Notes: a model not told the origin generated them from the letters alone. DNA of 64,000 nucleotides from Kaistella yonginensis (GCF_030409525.1 NZ_JAUFQB010000061.1:1-64000), one strand, 5' to 3'; shown: positions 34,716-43,193, counted from the stretch's first letter. A program made the numbers and translations.

Positions 34716-36119
34716 TTACATAGGTTGATGGGGTTTCAACATATTTTCTGGATCCAAAATTTCATTGAGTCGTTCTTCAGATAAAATCCCGCGTTCTAAG
34801 ACCAAATCGTAAACACTTCGGCCTGTTTCAAGTGCTTCTTTTGCAATTTCGGTCGAGTTTTTATACCCAATATACGGATTTAAGGCAGTTACAATACCGA
34901 TACTGTTTCTAACCATATTTAAACACGCGTCTTTGTTCGCGGTAATACCTACGATACATTTTTCCCTTAAAGTATCCATGGCATTTCCAAGGAAAATCAT
35001 GCTTTCCATGATGGAATGAGAGAGCACGGGTTCCATGACATTAAGTTGTAATTGCCCGGCTTCTGCGGCAAAAGTAACTGTTAGATCATTTCCAATGACT
35101 TTAAAACAAACCTGATTGACCACTTCTGGGATCACAGGATTTACTTTCCCCGGCATTATTGAAGAGCCTGGTTGCATTGGTGGAAGATTAATTTCAAAGA
35201 AGCCAGCTCTTGGGCCAGATGACAGCAAACGCAAATCATTACAGATTTTAGAAAGTTTTACCGCCAGTCTTTTTAATGCTGATGAATAAATGACATATGA
35301 ACCGGTATCTGGAGTAGCTTCTACCAGATTTGGCGCTGAAATGACATTGAATCCTGTAAGTTGAGCCAGGTTTTTAGCACATAAATTGGCATAGCCAACA
35401 GGAGCATTTAAGCCCGTTCCTATGGCGGTTGCGCCCATATTAACTTCTACAAAAAGATTCGCATTCGCATTTAATTTAGAAATATCTTCTTCTAAAGTTG
35501 CGGCAAACGCTTCAAACTCTTGACCCATACTCATTGGAACAGCGTCTTGTAGTTGGGTTCTTCCCATTTTAATCACCGGAGTCAGTTCTTTTCCTTTTTC
35601 CCGAAAAGCTTCAACAATTTTTTTTAGTTTTTCTACCAATTCAACATTCATCGACAATAAAGCCATTTTTAAAGAAGTGGGGTAGGCATCATTCGTCGAT
35701 TGGGAAAGATTGATGTGGTCGTTGGGCGAACAAAATTGGTAGTCGCCTTTTTCTTTTCCTAATTTCTCTAAAACCCTGTTTGCAATTACCTCATTGGCAT
35801 TCATATTTACCGAGGTTCCGGCTCCGCCCTGAATCATATCGATGGGAAACGCTTCATGTAGATTTCCGGCGATCAATTCATCACAAGTTTCGGCAATCAT
35901 TTTATACAAATTTTCTTCTAATAATCCCAATTCATAATTGGTTTTTGCAGCGGCTTTTTTTACCACTGCCAAGGCTTTAATAAAATGTGGATAAGAAGAA
36001 AGTGTTTGGCCCGAAATTTTAAAATTATCAATAGCACGCTGGGTTTGAACTCCATAATATGCGCCGCGGGGAACTTGTAATGTTCCTAATAAATCGCTTT
36101 CACTTCTGAAATTTTCCAT
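34716..36119 (-). CDS. aspA: Aspartate ammonia-lyase
   Basis: This 467-residue member of the fumarase/aspartase superfamily converts aspartate to fumarate and ammonia. The signature GSSIMPGKVNPVIPE (about 315-329) carries the catalytic serine loop. The N-terminal ESDLLGTLQVPRGAYYGVQTQRA and GGAGTSVNMNANEVIANRA-like segment are as in AspA. Fumarase C is the main alternative; the ESDLLG and YGVQT start together with EVVNQVCFKVIGND favours aspartase. It is monocistronic. Confidence 0.9.
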   Translation of the reverse strand: MENFRSESDLLGTLQVPRGAYYGVQTQRAIDNFKISGQTLSSYPHFIKALAVVKKAAAKTNYELGLLEENLYKMIAETCDELIAGNLHEAFPIDMIQGGAGTSVNMNANEVIANRVLEKLGKEKGDYQFCSPNDHINLSQSTNDAYPTSLKMALLSMNVELVEKLKKIVEAFREKGKELTPVIKMGRTQLQDAVPMSMGQEFEAFAATLEEDISKLNANANLFVEVNMGATAIGTGLNAPVGYANLCAKNLAQLTGFNVISAPNLVEATPDTGSYVIYSSALKRLAVKLSKICNDLRLLSSGPRAGFFEINLPPMQPGSSIMPGKVNPVIPEVVNQVCFKVIGNDLTVTFAAEAGQLQLNVMEPVLSHSIMESMIFLGNAMDTLREKCIVGITANKDACLNMVRNSIGIVTALNPYIGYKNSTEIAKEALETGRSVYDLVLERGILSEERLNEILDPENMLKPHQPM

Positions 36120-36190
36120 AAAAATAATTGGTTGAAAAGTTAAGAATATTTACTTATTGTATTAAATTGATTTCACTACTATATCTAAGA

Positions 36191-36213
36191 AAAAGGACGA
36201 TGATTGATCGCCC
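36191..36213 (-). terminator. Terminator of the amidase gene
   Basis: On the minus strand GGGCGAT / ATCGTCC (7 pairs, one G-U; 5-nt loop) is followed by TTTTTC. It lies 22 bases beyond the amidase stop. Confidence 0.65.
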
Positions 36214-36234
36214 ATTTTAGAAAGGTAAAGATAT

Positions 36235-37251
36235 TTATTTATTTGGATACTTCACATTTAAGGCTTGTAAAATTGCCCAAGTTTCGGCATCCATCATTCC
36301 GGAATAATTTTCTGGACGAAAATGATATTGGAAAGTCTCAATGGTTTTCATGGTTGCATTATCAAATGTCCCGTTGGGATTCAGGTCGTAGCCAAAATCT
36401 CGCAAGGCAGTTTGGATTTTAAACACGAATGATGGCACGGTCATTTGAACCGCATAATCCTCTAATACCGCACTGTTGTAAAAATTTTGTTTCGTATCCT
36501 CATCGTACCACATTCCAATTTGATAGTCTTCATATAATTTCTTCCACGGGAATTTTGGTCCTGGATCTTGTTTTCTAGTTGGTGCAATGTCTGAATGACC
36601 TAGAATATTGGTTGGAGAAATCATGTACCGATCAGCGAGGTCTTTCACCAAGGCTGCAACTTTTTTCACTTGAGCCTCAGGATATTCAGGGAAAACTTTA
36701 ACACCATTAGCATCGGTTTTATAACCTGTATTTACGATCTCGATTCCGATTGAAGTATCGTTGAGCATTTTGTCTTTCCGCCAGGCGCTTATGCCAGCAT
36801 GATAGGCTCTTTTGTTCTCGTCGACCAACTGGTATATTTCGTTATCCCCAAGATTATTTACTAAATAATGAGAACTTACTGATTGTTGTGTAAGCACCAT
36901 TACTGATTTGTCGTCATCTAAAGCCGTATAATGTAGTATGATGTATTTTTGACGAAAATTTTGACCCACCGAGGGAAAAAATGATTTCACCACTTTATAT
37001 CCCGCGGGATTTGCAGATACGATAGAACCATAACTAATTGTATTGTCGTTTTTCGTAATGTTGGCGATGTTTTCTTTGAAAAAATCGAGGCCACCTTCAT
37101 GTTGGATTTTCGGTTTTTGTACATTTATTACCGGTTTTGCTGGAGCAACTACGGGTGTCGTTGTTTTTGTGGTTGTCGTTTTTAAACTTTTTTGTGTGCC
37201 ACAAGAAATAATTAAAAAACCTAAGGATATGATAGATAATGAATTACGCAT
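36235..37251 (-). CDS. N-acetylmuramoyl-L-alanine amidase lipoprotein
   Basis: This 338-residue lipoprotein (lipobox LIISC, Cys about 17) has a Lys/Thr/Pro-rich linker. An amidase-2 domain follows (about 95-230), with zinc ligands in ILHYTALD and GHSDIAPTRKQDPGPKFPW. A C-terminal peptidoglycan-binding domain of the PG_binding_1 type (about 262-332, QTALRDFGYDLNPNGTFDNATMKTIETFQ) completes it. It cleaves the MurNAc-L-Ala bond in peptidoglycan recycling or remodelling, facing the periplasm. A TATTTTTG box lies at 37287-37280 on the minus strand, 28 bases before the ATG. Confidence 0.92.
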   Translation of the reverse strand: MRNSLSIISLGFLIISCGTQKSLKTTTTKTTTPVVAPAKPVINVQKPKIQHEGGLDFFKENIANITKNDNTISYGSIVSANPAGYKVVKSFFPSVGQNFRQKYIILHYTALDDDKSVMVLTQQSVSSHYLVNNLGDNEIYQLVDENKRAYHAGISAWRKDKMLNDTSIGIEIVNTGYKTDANGVKVFPEYPEAQVKKVAALVKDLADRYMISPTNILGHSDIAPTRKQDPGPKFPWKKLYEDYQIGMWYDEDTKQNFYNSAVLEDYAVQMTVPSFVFKIQTALRDFGYDLNPNGTFDNATMKTIETFQYHFRPENYSGMMDAETWAILQALNVKYPNK

Positions 37252-37309
37252 GTATTTTGAATTGATTTAAAATTAGAGTCAAAAATACGAATATTTTTTA
37301 GGATTTTTT

Positions 37310-37341
37310 TTTGGTTTATAACAAAAACTCTTTTATATTTG
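37310..37341 (+). promoter_or_regulatory. Promoter of the tRNA cluster
   Basis: TTTG (37310-37313), a 20-nt spacer and TATATTTG (37334-37341) form a near-ideal Bacteroidota promoter 43 bases before tRNA-Ser. Confidence 0.75.
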
Positions 37342-37383
37342 CACTCGCAATTACAGAACAGAAGCTCTTATAAATATTGCTAA

Positions 37384-37470
37384 GGAGAGTTGCCTGAGTG
37401 GCCGAAAGGACTTGTTTGCTAAACAAGCGTATGGGAAACTGTACCAAGGGTTCGAATCCCTTACTCTCCG
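37384..37470 (+). tRNA. tRNA-Ser (anticodon GCT)
   Basis: An 87-nt tRNA with acceptor pairs GGAGAGT/ACTCTCC, discriminator G and a class II long variable arm. The anticodon stem CTTGT/ACAAG encloses the GCT anticodon, reading AGC and AGU. The CCA end is not encoded. Confidence 0.96.
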
Positions 37471-37491
37471 CAACATCCACCAAAAATTATT

Positions 37492-37566
37492 CGGGGCGTA
37501 GCGTAGTCCGGTCATCGCGCCTGGTTTGGGACCAGGAGGTCGCAGGTTCGAATCCTGCCGCCCCGA
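37492..37566 (+). tRNA. tRNA-Pro (anticodon TGG)
   Basis: A 75-nt tRNA with acceptor CGGGGCG/CGCCCCG, discriminator A and T-loop TTCGAAT. The anticodon stem CCTGG/CCAGG closes loop TTTGGGA with anticodon TGG. It follows tRNA-Ser by 21 bases in the same transcript. Confidence 0.96.
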
Positions 37567-37573
37567 CTTTATA

Positions 37574-37602
37574 GAAAACTCTTCCGAGAGTTTTCTTTTT
37601 TT
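37574..37602 (+). terminator. Terminator after tRNA-Pro
   Basis: A perfect 9-bp stem GAAAACTCT / AGAGTTTTC, 4-nt loop TCCG and seven T. It separates tRNA-Pro from tRNA-Arg. Confidence 0.9.
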
Positions 37603-37646
37603 AAGGATTCATTTTCCCAATGGTGAATTAAAAATCCCAAGAAATT

Positions 37647-37720
37647 GGGTGCGTAGCTCAGCTGGATAGAGCATCTGCCTTCTAAGCAGACGGTCACAGG
37701 TTCGAATCCTGTCGCGCTCA
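37647..37720 (+). tRNA. tRNA-Arg (anticodon TCT)
   Basis: A 74-nt tRNA with acceptor GGGTGCG/CGCGCTC (two wobble pairs), D-arm GCTCAGCTGG, anticodon stem TCTGC/GCAGA and anticodon TCT, reading AGA. It lies beyond the previous terminator; I see no separate promoter box in the 45 bases between. Confidence 0.95.
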
Positions 37721-37724
37721 CTGA

Positions 37725-37755
37725 AAAGACTGAGAATATTCTCGGTCTTTTTTTG
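37725..37755 (+). terminator. Terminator after tRNA-Arg
   Basis: A 12-pair stem (AAAGACTGAGAA / TTCTCGGTCTTT, one G-U) with a T-run starts four bases after the tRNA. Confidence 0.9.
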
Positions 37756-37914
37756 TTTTCAATCTCTACTGATCCCAAATGCTGGTTTAATCGGATCCAT
37801 GGATTTTTACAGAATACTTTTATCATCATAAAATCAGAACCATTTTCCTATAATTTAAATGGGTAACTTCGCCCCGCAAAAAAGCAACAACCTCCATTTT
37901 TTTAAAAAATTCTA

Positions 37915-38505
37915 ATGATTTTAGAAAAAGAAATACATTTTATTCTCGCTTTAGATGCATTGAAAAATGTAAACCGACGAAATTTTAATCTTGATAATTT
38001 ACGTAGAGAAAATACCGCCGAACACAGTTGGCAAATTGTAGTTTTCGCTCAGATTCTTTTGCCGTATGCAAAAGACAAAAGTCAAATCGATTTGTTACGC
38101 GTCATTAAAATGCTTTCTATACACGATGTGGTCGAAATTGAAGCCGGTGATACTTTTATTTTTGATCAATCTGCGATGAACGGGAAATATGAACGTGAAT
38201 TGCGAGCGGCAAAAAATACATTCGGGATATTAGATGAACCTTTACGTTCCGACTTTCTGAAACTTTGGATCGAGTTTGAAGCAGAGGAAACACCAGATGC
38301 AATCTTTGCCTGTGCAGTCGATCGCATTATGCCTTTTGTTTTGAATGTATATGGCTCGGCCTTAAGTTGGACTGAAGCCAGCGTAAAGAAAGAACAAGTG
38401 GAAAACATCGTGGGGAAAGCCGTGAAAAGAGCTTCTGCAGAAATGGGAGAAGCGTTTGATATTCTACTAAAAAAAGCAATTGATGAGGGTAAACTGAAAA
38501 CCTAG
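37915..38505 (+). CDS. HD domain phosphohydrolase, YfbR/HDDC2-like
   Basis: This 196-residue protein has an HD-type metal centre: H in NTAEHSWQIVVFAQIL (about 38-42), the HD pair in MLSIHDVVEIEAGDTF (about 69-80) and a downstream D in ACAVDRIMPF (about 136). This spacing and the conserved E-x-x-A-G-D after the HD pair match YfbR and human HDDC2, 5'-deoxynucleotidases acting on dNMPs. The annotation of substrate is by family only. It is separated from the convergent sulfur operon by a bidirectional terminator. Confidence 0.85.
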   Translation: MILEKEIHFILALDALKNVNRRNFNLDNLRRENTAEHSWQIVVFAQILLPYAKDKSQIDLLRVIKMLSIHDVVEIEAGDTFIFDQSAMNGKYERELRAAKNTFGILDEPLRSDFLKLWIEFEAEETPDAIFACAVDRIMPFVLNVYGSALSWTEASVKKEQVENIVGKAVKRASAEMGEAFDILLKKAIDEGKLKT

Positions 38506-38522
38506 AAGCATCATAAACAAAA

Positions 38523-38550
38523 AAGGTGAGCTTACTAAAAGTCTCACCTT
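38523..38550. terminator. Bidirectional terminator between HD gene and sulfur operon
   Basis: AAGGTGAG / CTCACCTT stem with a 12-nt loop; a T-run follows on the minus strand. It lies between two convergent genes. Confidence 0.75.
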
Positions 38551-38601
38551 ACGGCTTTTACGATTGCTGCAGTTGATGGAAAAACTGCGTCGATATAAAG
38601 T

Positions 38602-39120
38602 TTATATAAATATAATTTGTGTTCCGTCGCCTGCGGCTCTTGCGTAGAAATCACCAACGGTGATAATGCCCTCTACCTCTGGTATTAAATCTTCTTTCTG
38701 TAAGTCAAACATTTCAACTGCGAGCTTACATGCCCATAATCGACAGCCGGAGGCAGAAAGGATTTCTAAAAATTCATCGATAGGAGGGATGTCAAGCTTT
38801 TCCATTTTAGATTTCATCATTTTACTGGCCAATGCTTCCATTCCTGGTAGGCCACCCAACATGGTCGGCATGCGCATCGCTGGATTACCTACGGTAGCAA
38901 CATGGATGTTTTTGATCGTCTTTTTGTTGATCGCATCAAGGCCGAAAAACGTAAAGAAAATTTCGCTTTCCATTCCTTCCATTCTGGCACCGTTGGCAAG
39001 GATGAATCCGGCGTATATATTTTCCAAAGTTCCTTTAGAGATAATCACCATAACCTTTTCAATAGGTTTTAGATTTTTATCAAGATCGGCAAGAGGCGAT
39101 ATTTCTGTGGTTGTGTTCAT
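38602..39120 (-). CDS. DsrE/DsrF-like sulfur-relay protein
   Basis: This 172-residue protein has the DsrE-like Rossmann-type fold (KVMVIISKGTLENIYAGFILANGA at the start) and a Cys pair in SGCRLWACKLAVEMF (about 128-142) suited to carry persulfide. It resembles the stand-alone DsrE2-type proteins rather than TusD/DsrE of the heterohexamer, because DsrF and DsrH partners are absent. It is the last gene of an operon with a DsrC-like protein and a sulfide:quinone oxidoreductase-like enzyme, so it probably accepts sulfane sulfur from that enzyme. Confidence 0.83.
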   Translation of the reverse strand: MNTTTEISPLADLDKNLKPIEKVMVIISKGTLENIYAGFILANGARMEGMESEIFFTFFGLDAINKKTIKNIHVATVGNPAMRMPTMLGGLPGMEALASKMMKSKMEKLDIPPIDEFLEILSASGCRLWACKLAVEMFDLQKEDLIPEVEGIITVGDFYARAAGDGTQIIFI

Positions 39121-39157
39121 TTTTTTTAATTTTAATAATTAATGATGTTCTTTCTGG

Positions 39158-39466
39158 TTAAATGCAACTCTTTGGCTTTGGAATTCCGGCATATTTACTT
39201 GAAATTTTCAAAGGACCTTTTGGAAACAAGGCATAAAACTCCTTGATGTCTACAAATCCAGATTTTCCTACCCCACGAATGGTGAGTGCGACCTCGTTTT
39301 TTTGTTGATCTCTCAGAAACTCCAAGACTTCTACATGTCGCGGTGAGAGTTCAATATCAGTTTCTTTCGCCAATTCTTTCGCAATGTCTACATTCCATTG
39401 TTCCATATTTGTTAAATACCCTTCTTCGTTCACATCTACGGTGAAACCTGCAATTGTTTTTTCCAT
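39158..39466 (-). CDS. TusE/DsrC/DsvC family sulfur-carrier protein
   Basis: This 102-residue protein shows the DsrC start (GFTVDVNEEGYLTNMEQWNVDIAKELA), the LSPRHVEVLEFLRD helix and the C-terminal arm ending KPKSCI, in which the penultimate Cys is the sulfur carrier. The second upstream Cys of true DsrC from dissimilatory sulfur metabolisers is missing, which groups it with TusE-like carriers. It lies between the DsrE-like gene (37 bases) and the quinone oxidoreductase gene (20 bases). No TusABCD or MnmA is nearby, so tRNA thiolation is not implied by context. Confidence 0.87.
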   Translation of the reverse strand: MEKTIAGFTVDVNEEGYLTNMEQWNVDIAKELAKETDIELSPRHVEVLEFLRDQQKNEVALTIRGVGKSGFVDIKEFYALFPKGPLKISSKYAGIPKPKSCI

Positions 39467-39486
39467 TTTATTAAATTTTAATTTTT

Positions 39487-40743
39487 TTATACTTTTTCTT
39501 TATCGAATATTTTTCCCGCCGTGCTCATTTTCGGAGTAATGAAAGGGAGTTTTCTGGCAGGGAGAAGCATGTTCCAATACACCCATTTGAAAGCCATTTT
39601 ACCGAAATGATTAAACGTGCTTTCCTCCAGAAGATTCAGTGGGCCTACTACTGCAAATGGGAATTTTCCTTTCAACGGTTCGGTTTCGTAATTAAAGTCA
39701 ATGAGGAGCGCTTTACCTTTTCCCGTTTCGATGAAGCAGTTTGCATGTCCATCGAAATCAGGTTTTAACGGTTTCCCTTCCATATAATTCATAATATTTT
39801 CAGTTAAAATTTCTGCCTGGAAATGTGCCACAGAGCCCGCTTTAGAAGCTGGGACATTCGTAGCATCTCCAATGACGAAAATATTATCTTTTACTTTAGA
39901 CTGTAGCGTGTGCTTGTCAGTCGGTACATAATTTAAATCATCCCCAAAGCCTGAGCGCAAAATACATTCATCGCCCATATTGGTAGGTACGGTAACCAAT
40001 AAATCAAAATCAACAGATTCGCCGCCATATTCGTACATTTTGCCATTTTCACCTTCGATGCGTTCTACTGCAAAGTCTGGGACGATTTTGATGTTTTTTT
40101 CTTCTAAGAGATATTCCAAAGCTTTCGTGCATTTTTCTTTGGTAAAAGCTCCTGATAGCGGGGTAACATAAGAAATTTCTACTTTATCGCGCATCCCTTT
40201 TTTGGTAAAATAATCATCGGCCAAAAAAGCAAATTCTAATGGTGCGACCGGGCATTTTATTGGCATTTCGGTGATGTGAACCACCATTTTTCCGCCTTCC
40301 CAGGTTTCTAGTTTTTTAGCCAATGCGCAACTTCCTTCAAAGGTGTAGAAATCAAAAATGGTTTTATACCAAAAATCATCTTTCATCCCAATTACTTCTT
40401 CAGGTGCCGTTTTACAACCTGTGGCAATAATCAACAGGTCGTAAGAAACCGTTTTTCCGTTGCTTAATAGAACGGTGTCTGTGTCTTTATCAATCTTGTC
40501 AATCTTCTCTTTAATAAGATGAACAGACTTTGGCAGAAATTCTTCAACAGTACGTTTTACATCTTCTGGCTTGTAGGTGCCGAAAGGAATAAAAAGAAAG
40601 CCTGGCTGGTAATAATGAGAGCTGTACTGGTCTACCAACGTAATTTGCCATTGATTTTTTTGCAGCTTTTTGGTGAGGTGGTTGGCCATCATTGTTCCAG
40701 CGGTTCCAGAGCCAAGGATTACAATATTTTTCATGTTCTTCAT
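39487..40743 (-). CDS. FAD-dependent oxidoreductase, sulfide:quinone oxidoreductase-like
   Basis: This 418-residue two-dinucleotide-fold flavoprotein begins with the FAD loop ILGSGTAGTMM (about 9-19), followed by YYQPGFLFIPFG, typical of sulfide:quinone oxidoreductases. The active-site cysteine region KCPVAPLEFAFL (about 172) and GCKTAPEEVIG (about 126) carry the candidate redox cysteines. It should oxidise sulfide, pass electrons to menaquinone and yield persulfide or polysulfide at the membrane. ATG 40743 is used; ATG 40734 is equally possible. It leads an operon with DsrC- and DsrE-like carriers and has a distinctive regulatory region upstream. Confidence 0.85.
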   Translation of the reverse strand: MKNMKNIVILGSGTAGTMMANHLTKKLQKNQWQITLVDQYSSHYYQPGFLFIPFGTYKPEDVKRTVEEFLPKSVHLIKEKIDKIDKDTDTVLLSNGKTVSYDLLIIATGCKTAPEEVIGMKDDFWYKTIFDFYTFEGSCALAKKLETWEGGKMVVHITEMPIKCPVAPLEFAFLADDYFTKKGMRDKVEISYVTPLSGAFTKEKCTKALEYLLEEKNIKIVPDFAVERIEGENGKMYEYGGESVDFDLLVTVPTNMGDECILRSGFGDDLNYVPTDKHTLQSKVKDNIFVIGDATNVPASKAGSVAHFQAEILTENIMNYMEGKPLKPDFDGHANCFIETGKGKALLIDFNYETEPLKGKFPFAVVGPLNLLEESTFNHFGKMAFKWVYWNMLLPARKLPFITPKMSTAGKIFDKEKV

Positions 40744-40811
40744 TTTTATTATTCTTAAAATACAATAGAAAATTACAGCAGATGGTTCATTATCAATGCT
40801 TTAATTACACT

Positions 40812-40857
40812 CAAAGGTAGGGGACATAAAATTTTGGCTGTGTAACTTATATCACAG
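40812..40857 (-). promoter_or_regulatory. Promoter of the sulfur operon with Crp/Fnr-like palindrome
   Basis: On the minus strand TACCTTTG (40819-40812) is a good -7 box without any TTG -33 partner. Instead an interrupted palindrome with CTGTG / CACAG arms (CTGTG-N10-CACAG, 40838-40857) is centred about 40 bp above the predicted start near 40807. This is where class II Crp/Fnr-type activators bind. The leader to the first gene is about 65 nt. Confidence 0.45.
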
Positions 40858-40952
40858 AAGAGACCTGAATGTTATCAGTTTTTAAGTAATAATTTCTTTA
40901 CATAATCGCTCATAGATTCCGTTATTTTCTTTCAAGGTTTAGGAAAATAAAA

Positions 40953-40979
40953 ATGCGAGATCTATAAAAAATCTCGCAT
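40953..40979 (-). terminator. Terminator of mutS2
   Basis: A perfect 9-bp stem ATGCGAGAT / ATCTCGCAT with a 9-nt loop; the minus strand continues TTTTTATTTT. It lies beyond the mutS2 stop in the plus-coordinate-lower direction? No: mutS2 ends at 41006, and the hairpin starts 27 bases past that stop. Confidence 0.85.
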
Positions 40980-41005
40980 CATTGCTTTTATGTTTTATGG
41001 TTGTT

Positions 41006-43156
41006 TTAAATCCTTTCTAACTCGTCACCAGAAATCTGTGTTTTAAAGGTTCCGTAGTTGACCGAAACTTTACCGTTTTTATCAATTTTATCGATGGTTC
41101 CAACGCTTGCTGAGCCTTTAATTCGTACCCTTTGTCCAACTTTCATCCACACGGCACGTTCTTTTTGGCGCTTGTCCTCCAATTTTTCATTGGTTTCTAT
41201 GATTTTTTCCTGCACGTCAACTTTCTTTAATTGCTGCGTAATTTTCCGCTTTACAACTTGTAATCTTTTTGTTTCATCTTTATCAGATCCCAACTTTCGG
41301 AATTTTTCCTGCTCCAGAATTTTTACAAAATCAGCCACGACCAGCTTGCGTGATTTTCCTTTGACATAAGAATCGATGAAGGCTTCAATCTTATTTCCGA
41401 ATTGCAATTTCCGATGTTCATCTTCATACAGTTTTTGAAAATTAAAGAGTTTTTGCTCCAGTTGATCATTCAGTTTCTCCAGATTTTCTTTTTTATTTTG
41501 AGTAGAATCTCTTTTTTCAGTTAAATCGGTTTTTAGTTTTTCAACTTCAAATTTTTCCTGCTGTAATTTTACAATGGTTTTATCGAGGTTAATGATATCA
41601 TGCTCCACCTTCTTTTTTGCAGATTCAATAATGAATTTCGGGATTTTATTTTTCTCGGCCACCTCAAATGTAAAGGAGCTTCCGGCTTGTCCGACTTCTA
41701 ATTTATAAAGAGGTTCCAACGAGTGTTCATCAAAAAGCATCGCCGCATTGGTTGCGTGCGGTAACTGCTCAATCACCAATTTGATGTTGGTGTAATGCGT
41801 CGTAATAATCGAAAAACTTTTCTTCTCATAGAAAAACTCCAGGAAACTTTCCGCTAGAGCACCACCCAATTCCGGATCAGATCCTGTACCAAATTCATCA
41901 ATCAACAATAGTGTTTTTGAATTGGCTTCGCGAATAATTTTCGACATTTTCTTCAAGCGGGAAGAGTAGGTGGATAGATGATTTTCAATCGATTGATTAT
42001 CACCAATATCCGTCATTAATTTTTCAAAGAAAAACATTTCAGATTTCGGATGAACCGGTACCAAAATGCCACTCTGAATCATTAATTGAAGTAAGCCTAC
42101 CGTTTTTAGGGTGATAGATTTGCCACCTGCATTTGGCCCAGAAATACACAAAACGCGATTTTGCTCCGTTAAAGTTAAAGTCTGCGGATAGATTTTTTTT
42201 TGTTCTTCTTTATTTCTAATAAGCAACAGCGGATGAAAAGCATTAACCAATCGCATTGTCCGGTGATGGTTGATTTTGGGTAAAACGCCATCTATTTTTT
42301 CGGCAAATTTTGCTTTGGCTCTCGTTACATCTAAATCAAAAATATACTTTTGATAATCAAAAAGTTGGGGTTGGAATTCTGAAATTTCAAAAGTAAGTTT
42401 TCGCAGGATTTTATCAACTTCCTTTTTCTCTTCTTCAATATTTTCCCTTAATTTAAACTGGTGTTTTACCACAGATTCGGGTTGAATATAGGTAATTGAA
42501 CCTGTTTTAGAAAGTCCTAAAACCCGACCTGCAACGCGTTTTTTGTATCCTGATTTTACGGCCAAAACCCGCTGATCATCTACAATGCTTTCCCGAATAT
42601 CATCTAAAAAATCAGTCGAGGAAAGTGCGGTTAAGGCACGGTTAAAATTCTCCTGAATTGCTTTTTTAGCCTGCGAAATTTCACTTCGAAGGGTTTTCAG
42701 GAGTGGCGAAGCTTCGCTTTTAACTTCACCAAAACGATTAAAAACCTTATCGATTTTATCGATGATTTCTTTGCGGTATTCTAAATCTTTAACATCATTA
42801 TTCAAATGAAGAAATAGATCATCATACACCGGATAAAATTTTTGAAGTCTGGCAATTTGTTCGGTCAAACTTTTTATTTTAAGAAAAGCAGCGTTGTCTA
42901 ACCGGAAATTATCGATCAACATTAATTTTAATTCTGCTTCAATATCTTCATATTCATTGAATGGAATGGCATTGTCACTCTCGAAACTCGACAGATATTC
43001 AGCGACTTTTTTTAAGGATAATTCCGCTTCTTCTAGCTCAAATGGACGAATGGTTGCGATTTTATCTGCGATTTTTTTGGAGAAAGCAAAGGGCGAAATT
43101 TCCGCTAATAATTCCGGAAACTCAAGTTCGTTTAAATCTTCTTTTTGTATATGCAC
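41006..43156 (-). CDS. mutS2: MutS2 family ATPase lacking the Smr domain
   Basis: This 716-residue MutS-like ATPase has Walker A SGPNAGGKSITLK (about 335-347) and Walker B LLLIDEFGTGSDPE (about 405-418). A long coiled coil (about 500-640) and a KOW-like C-terminal domain (VGQRVRIKGSASVGTIDKID) follow. Full-length MutS2 has an Smr nuclease domain after the KOW part; here the protein stops at ELERI, so the Smr is missing. MutS2 acts on branched DNA or on collided ribosomes. The start is GTG (no ATG is near), only 5 bases beyond a TATTTTTG box, implying a leaderless mRNA. Confidence 0.88.
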   Translation of the reverse strand: MHIQKEDLNELEFPELLAEISPFAFSKKIADKIATIRPFELEEAELSLKKVAEYLSSFESDNAIPFNEYEDIEAELKLMLIDNFRLDNAAFLKIKSLTEQIARLQKFYPVYDDLFLHLNNDVKDLEYRKEIIDKIDKVFNRFGEVKSEASPLLKTLRSEISQAKKAIQENFNRALTALSSTDFLDDIRESIVDDQRVLAVKSGYKKRVAGRVLGLSKTGSITYIQPESVVKHQFKLRENIEEEKKEVDKILRKLTFEISEFQPQLFDYQKYIFDLDVTRAKAKFAEKIDGVLPKINHHRTMRLVNAFHPLLLIRNKEEQKKIYPQTLTLTEQNRVLCISGPNAGGKSITLKTVGLLQLMIQSGILVPVHPKSEMFFFEKLMTDIGDNQSIENHLSTYSSRLKKMSKIIREANSKTLLLIDEFGTGSDPELGGALAESFLEFFYEKKSFSIITTHYTNIKLVIEQLPHATNAAMLFDEHSLEPLYKLEVGQAGSSFTFEVAEKNKIPKFIIESAKKKVEHDIINLDKTIVKLQQEKFEVEKLKTDLTEKRDSTQNKKENLEKLNDQLEQKLFNFQKLYEDEHRKLQFGNKIEAFIDSYVKGKSRKLVVADFVKILEQEKFRKLGSDKDETKRLQVVKRKITQQLKKVDVQEKIIETNEKLEDKRQKERAVWMKVGQRVRIKGSASVGTIDKIDKNGKVSVNYGTFKTQISGDELERI

Positions 43157-43160
43157 CTTG

Positions 43161-43193
43161 CAAAAATAATTTATTTAAATAGAACAGTTGCAA
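43161..43193 (-). promoter_or_regulatory. Promoter of mutS2
   Basis: On the minus strand TTG (43193-43191), a 22-nt spacer and TATTTTTG (43168-43161). Initiation would fall at or within a base or two of the GTG start codon. Confidence 0.6.

Noticed and set aside
37569-37829. Open frame of 86 codons antisense to the tRNA-Arg gene
   Set aside because: It is the well-known spurious frame read from the minus strand of a tRNA (residues such as ATGFEPVTVCLEGR). The tRNA fold on the plus strand explains the sequence.
39158-39466. Genuine dissimilatory DsrC role for the sulfur carrier
   Set aside because: Only the penultimate Cys is present at the C-terminus and there are no sulfite reductase genes.
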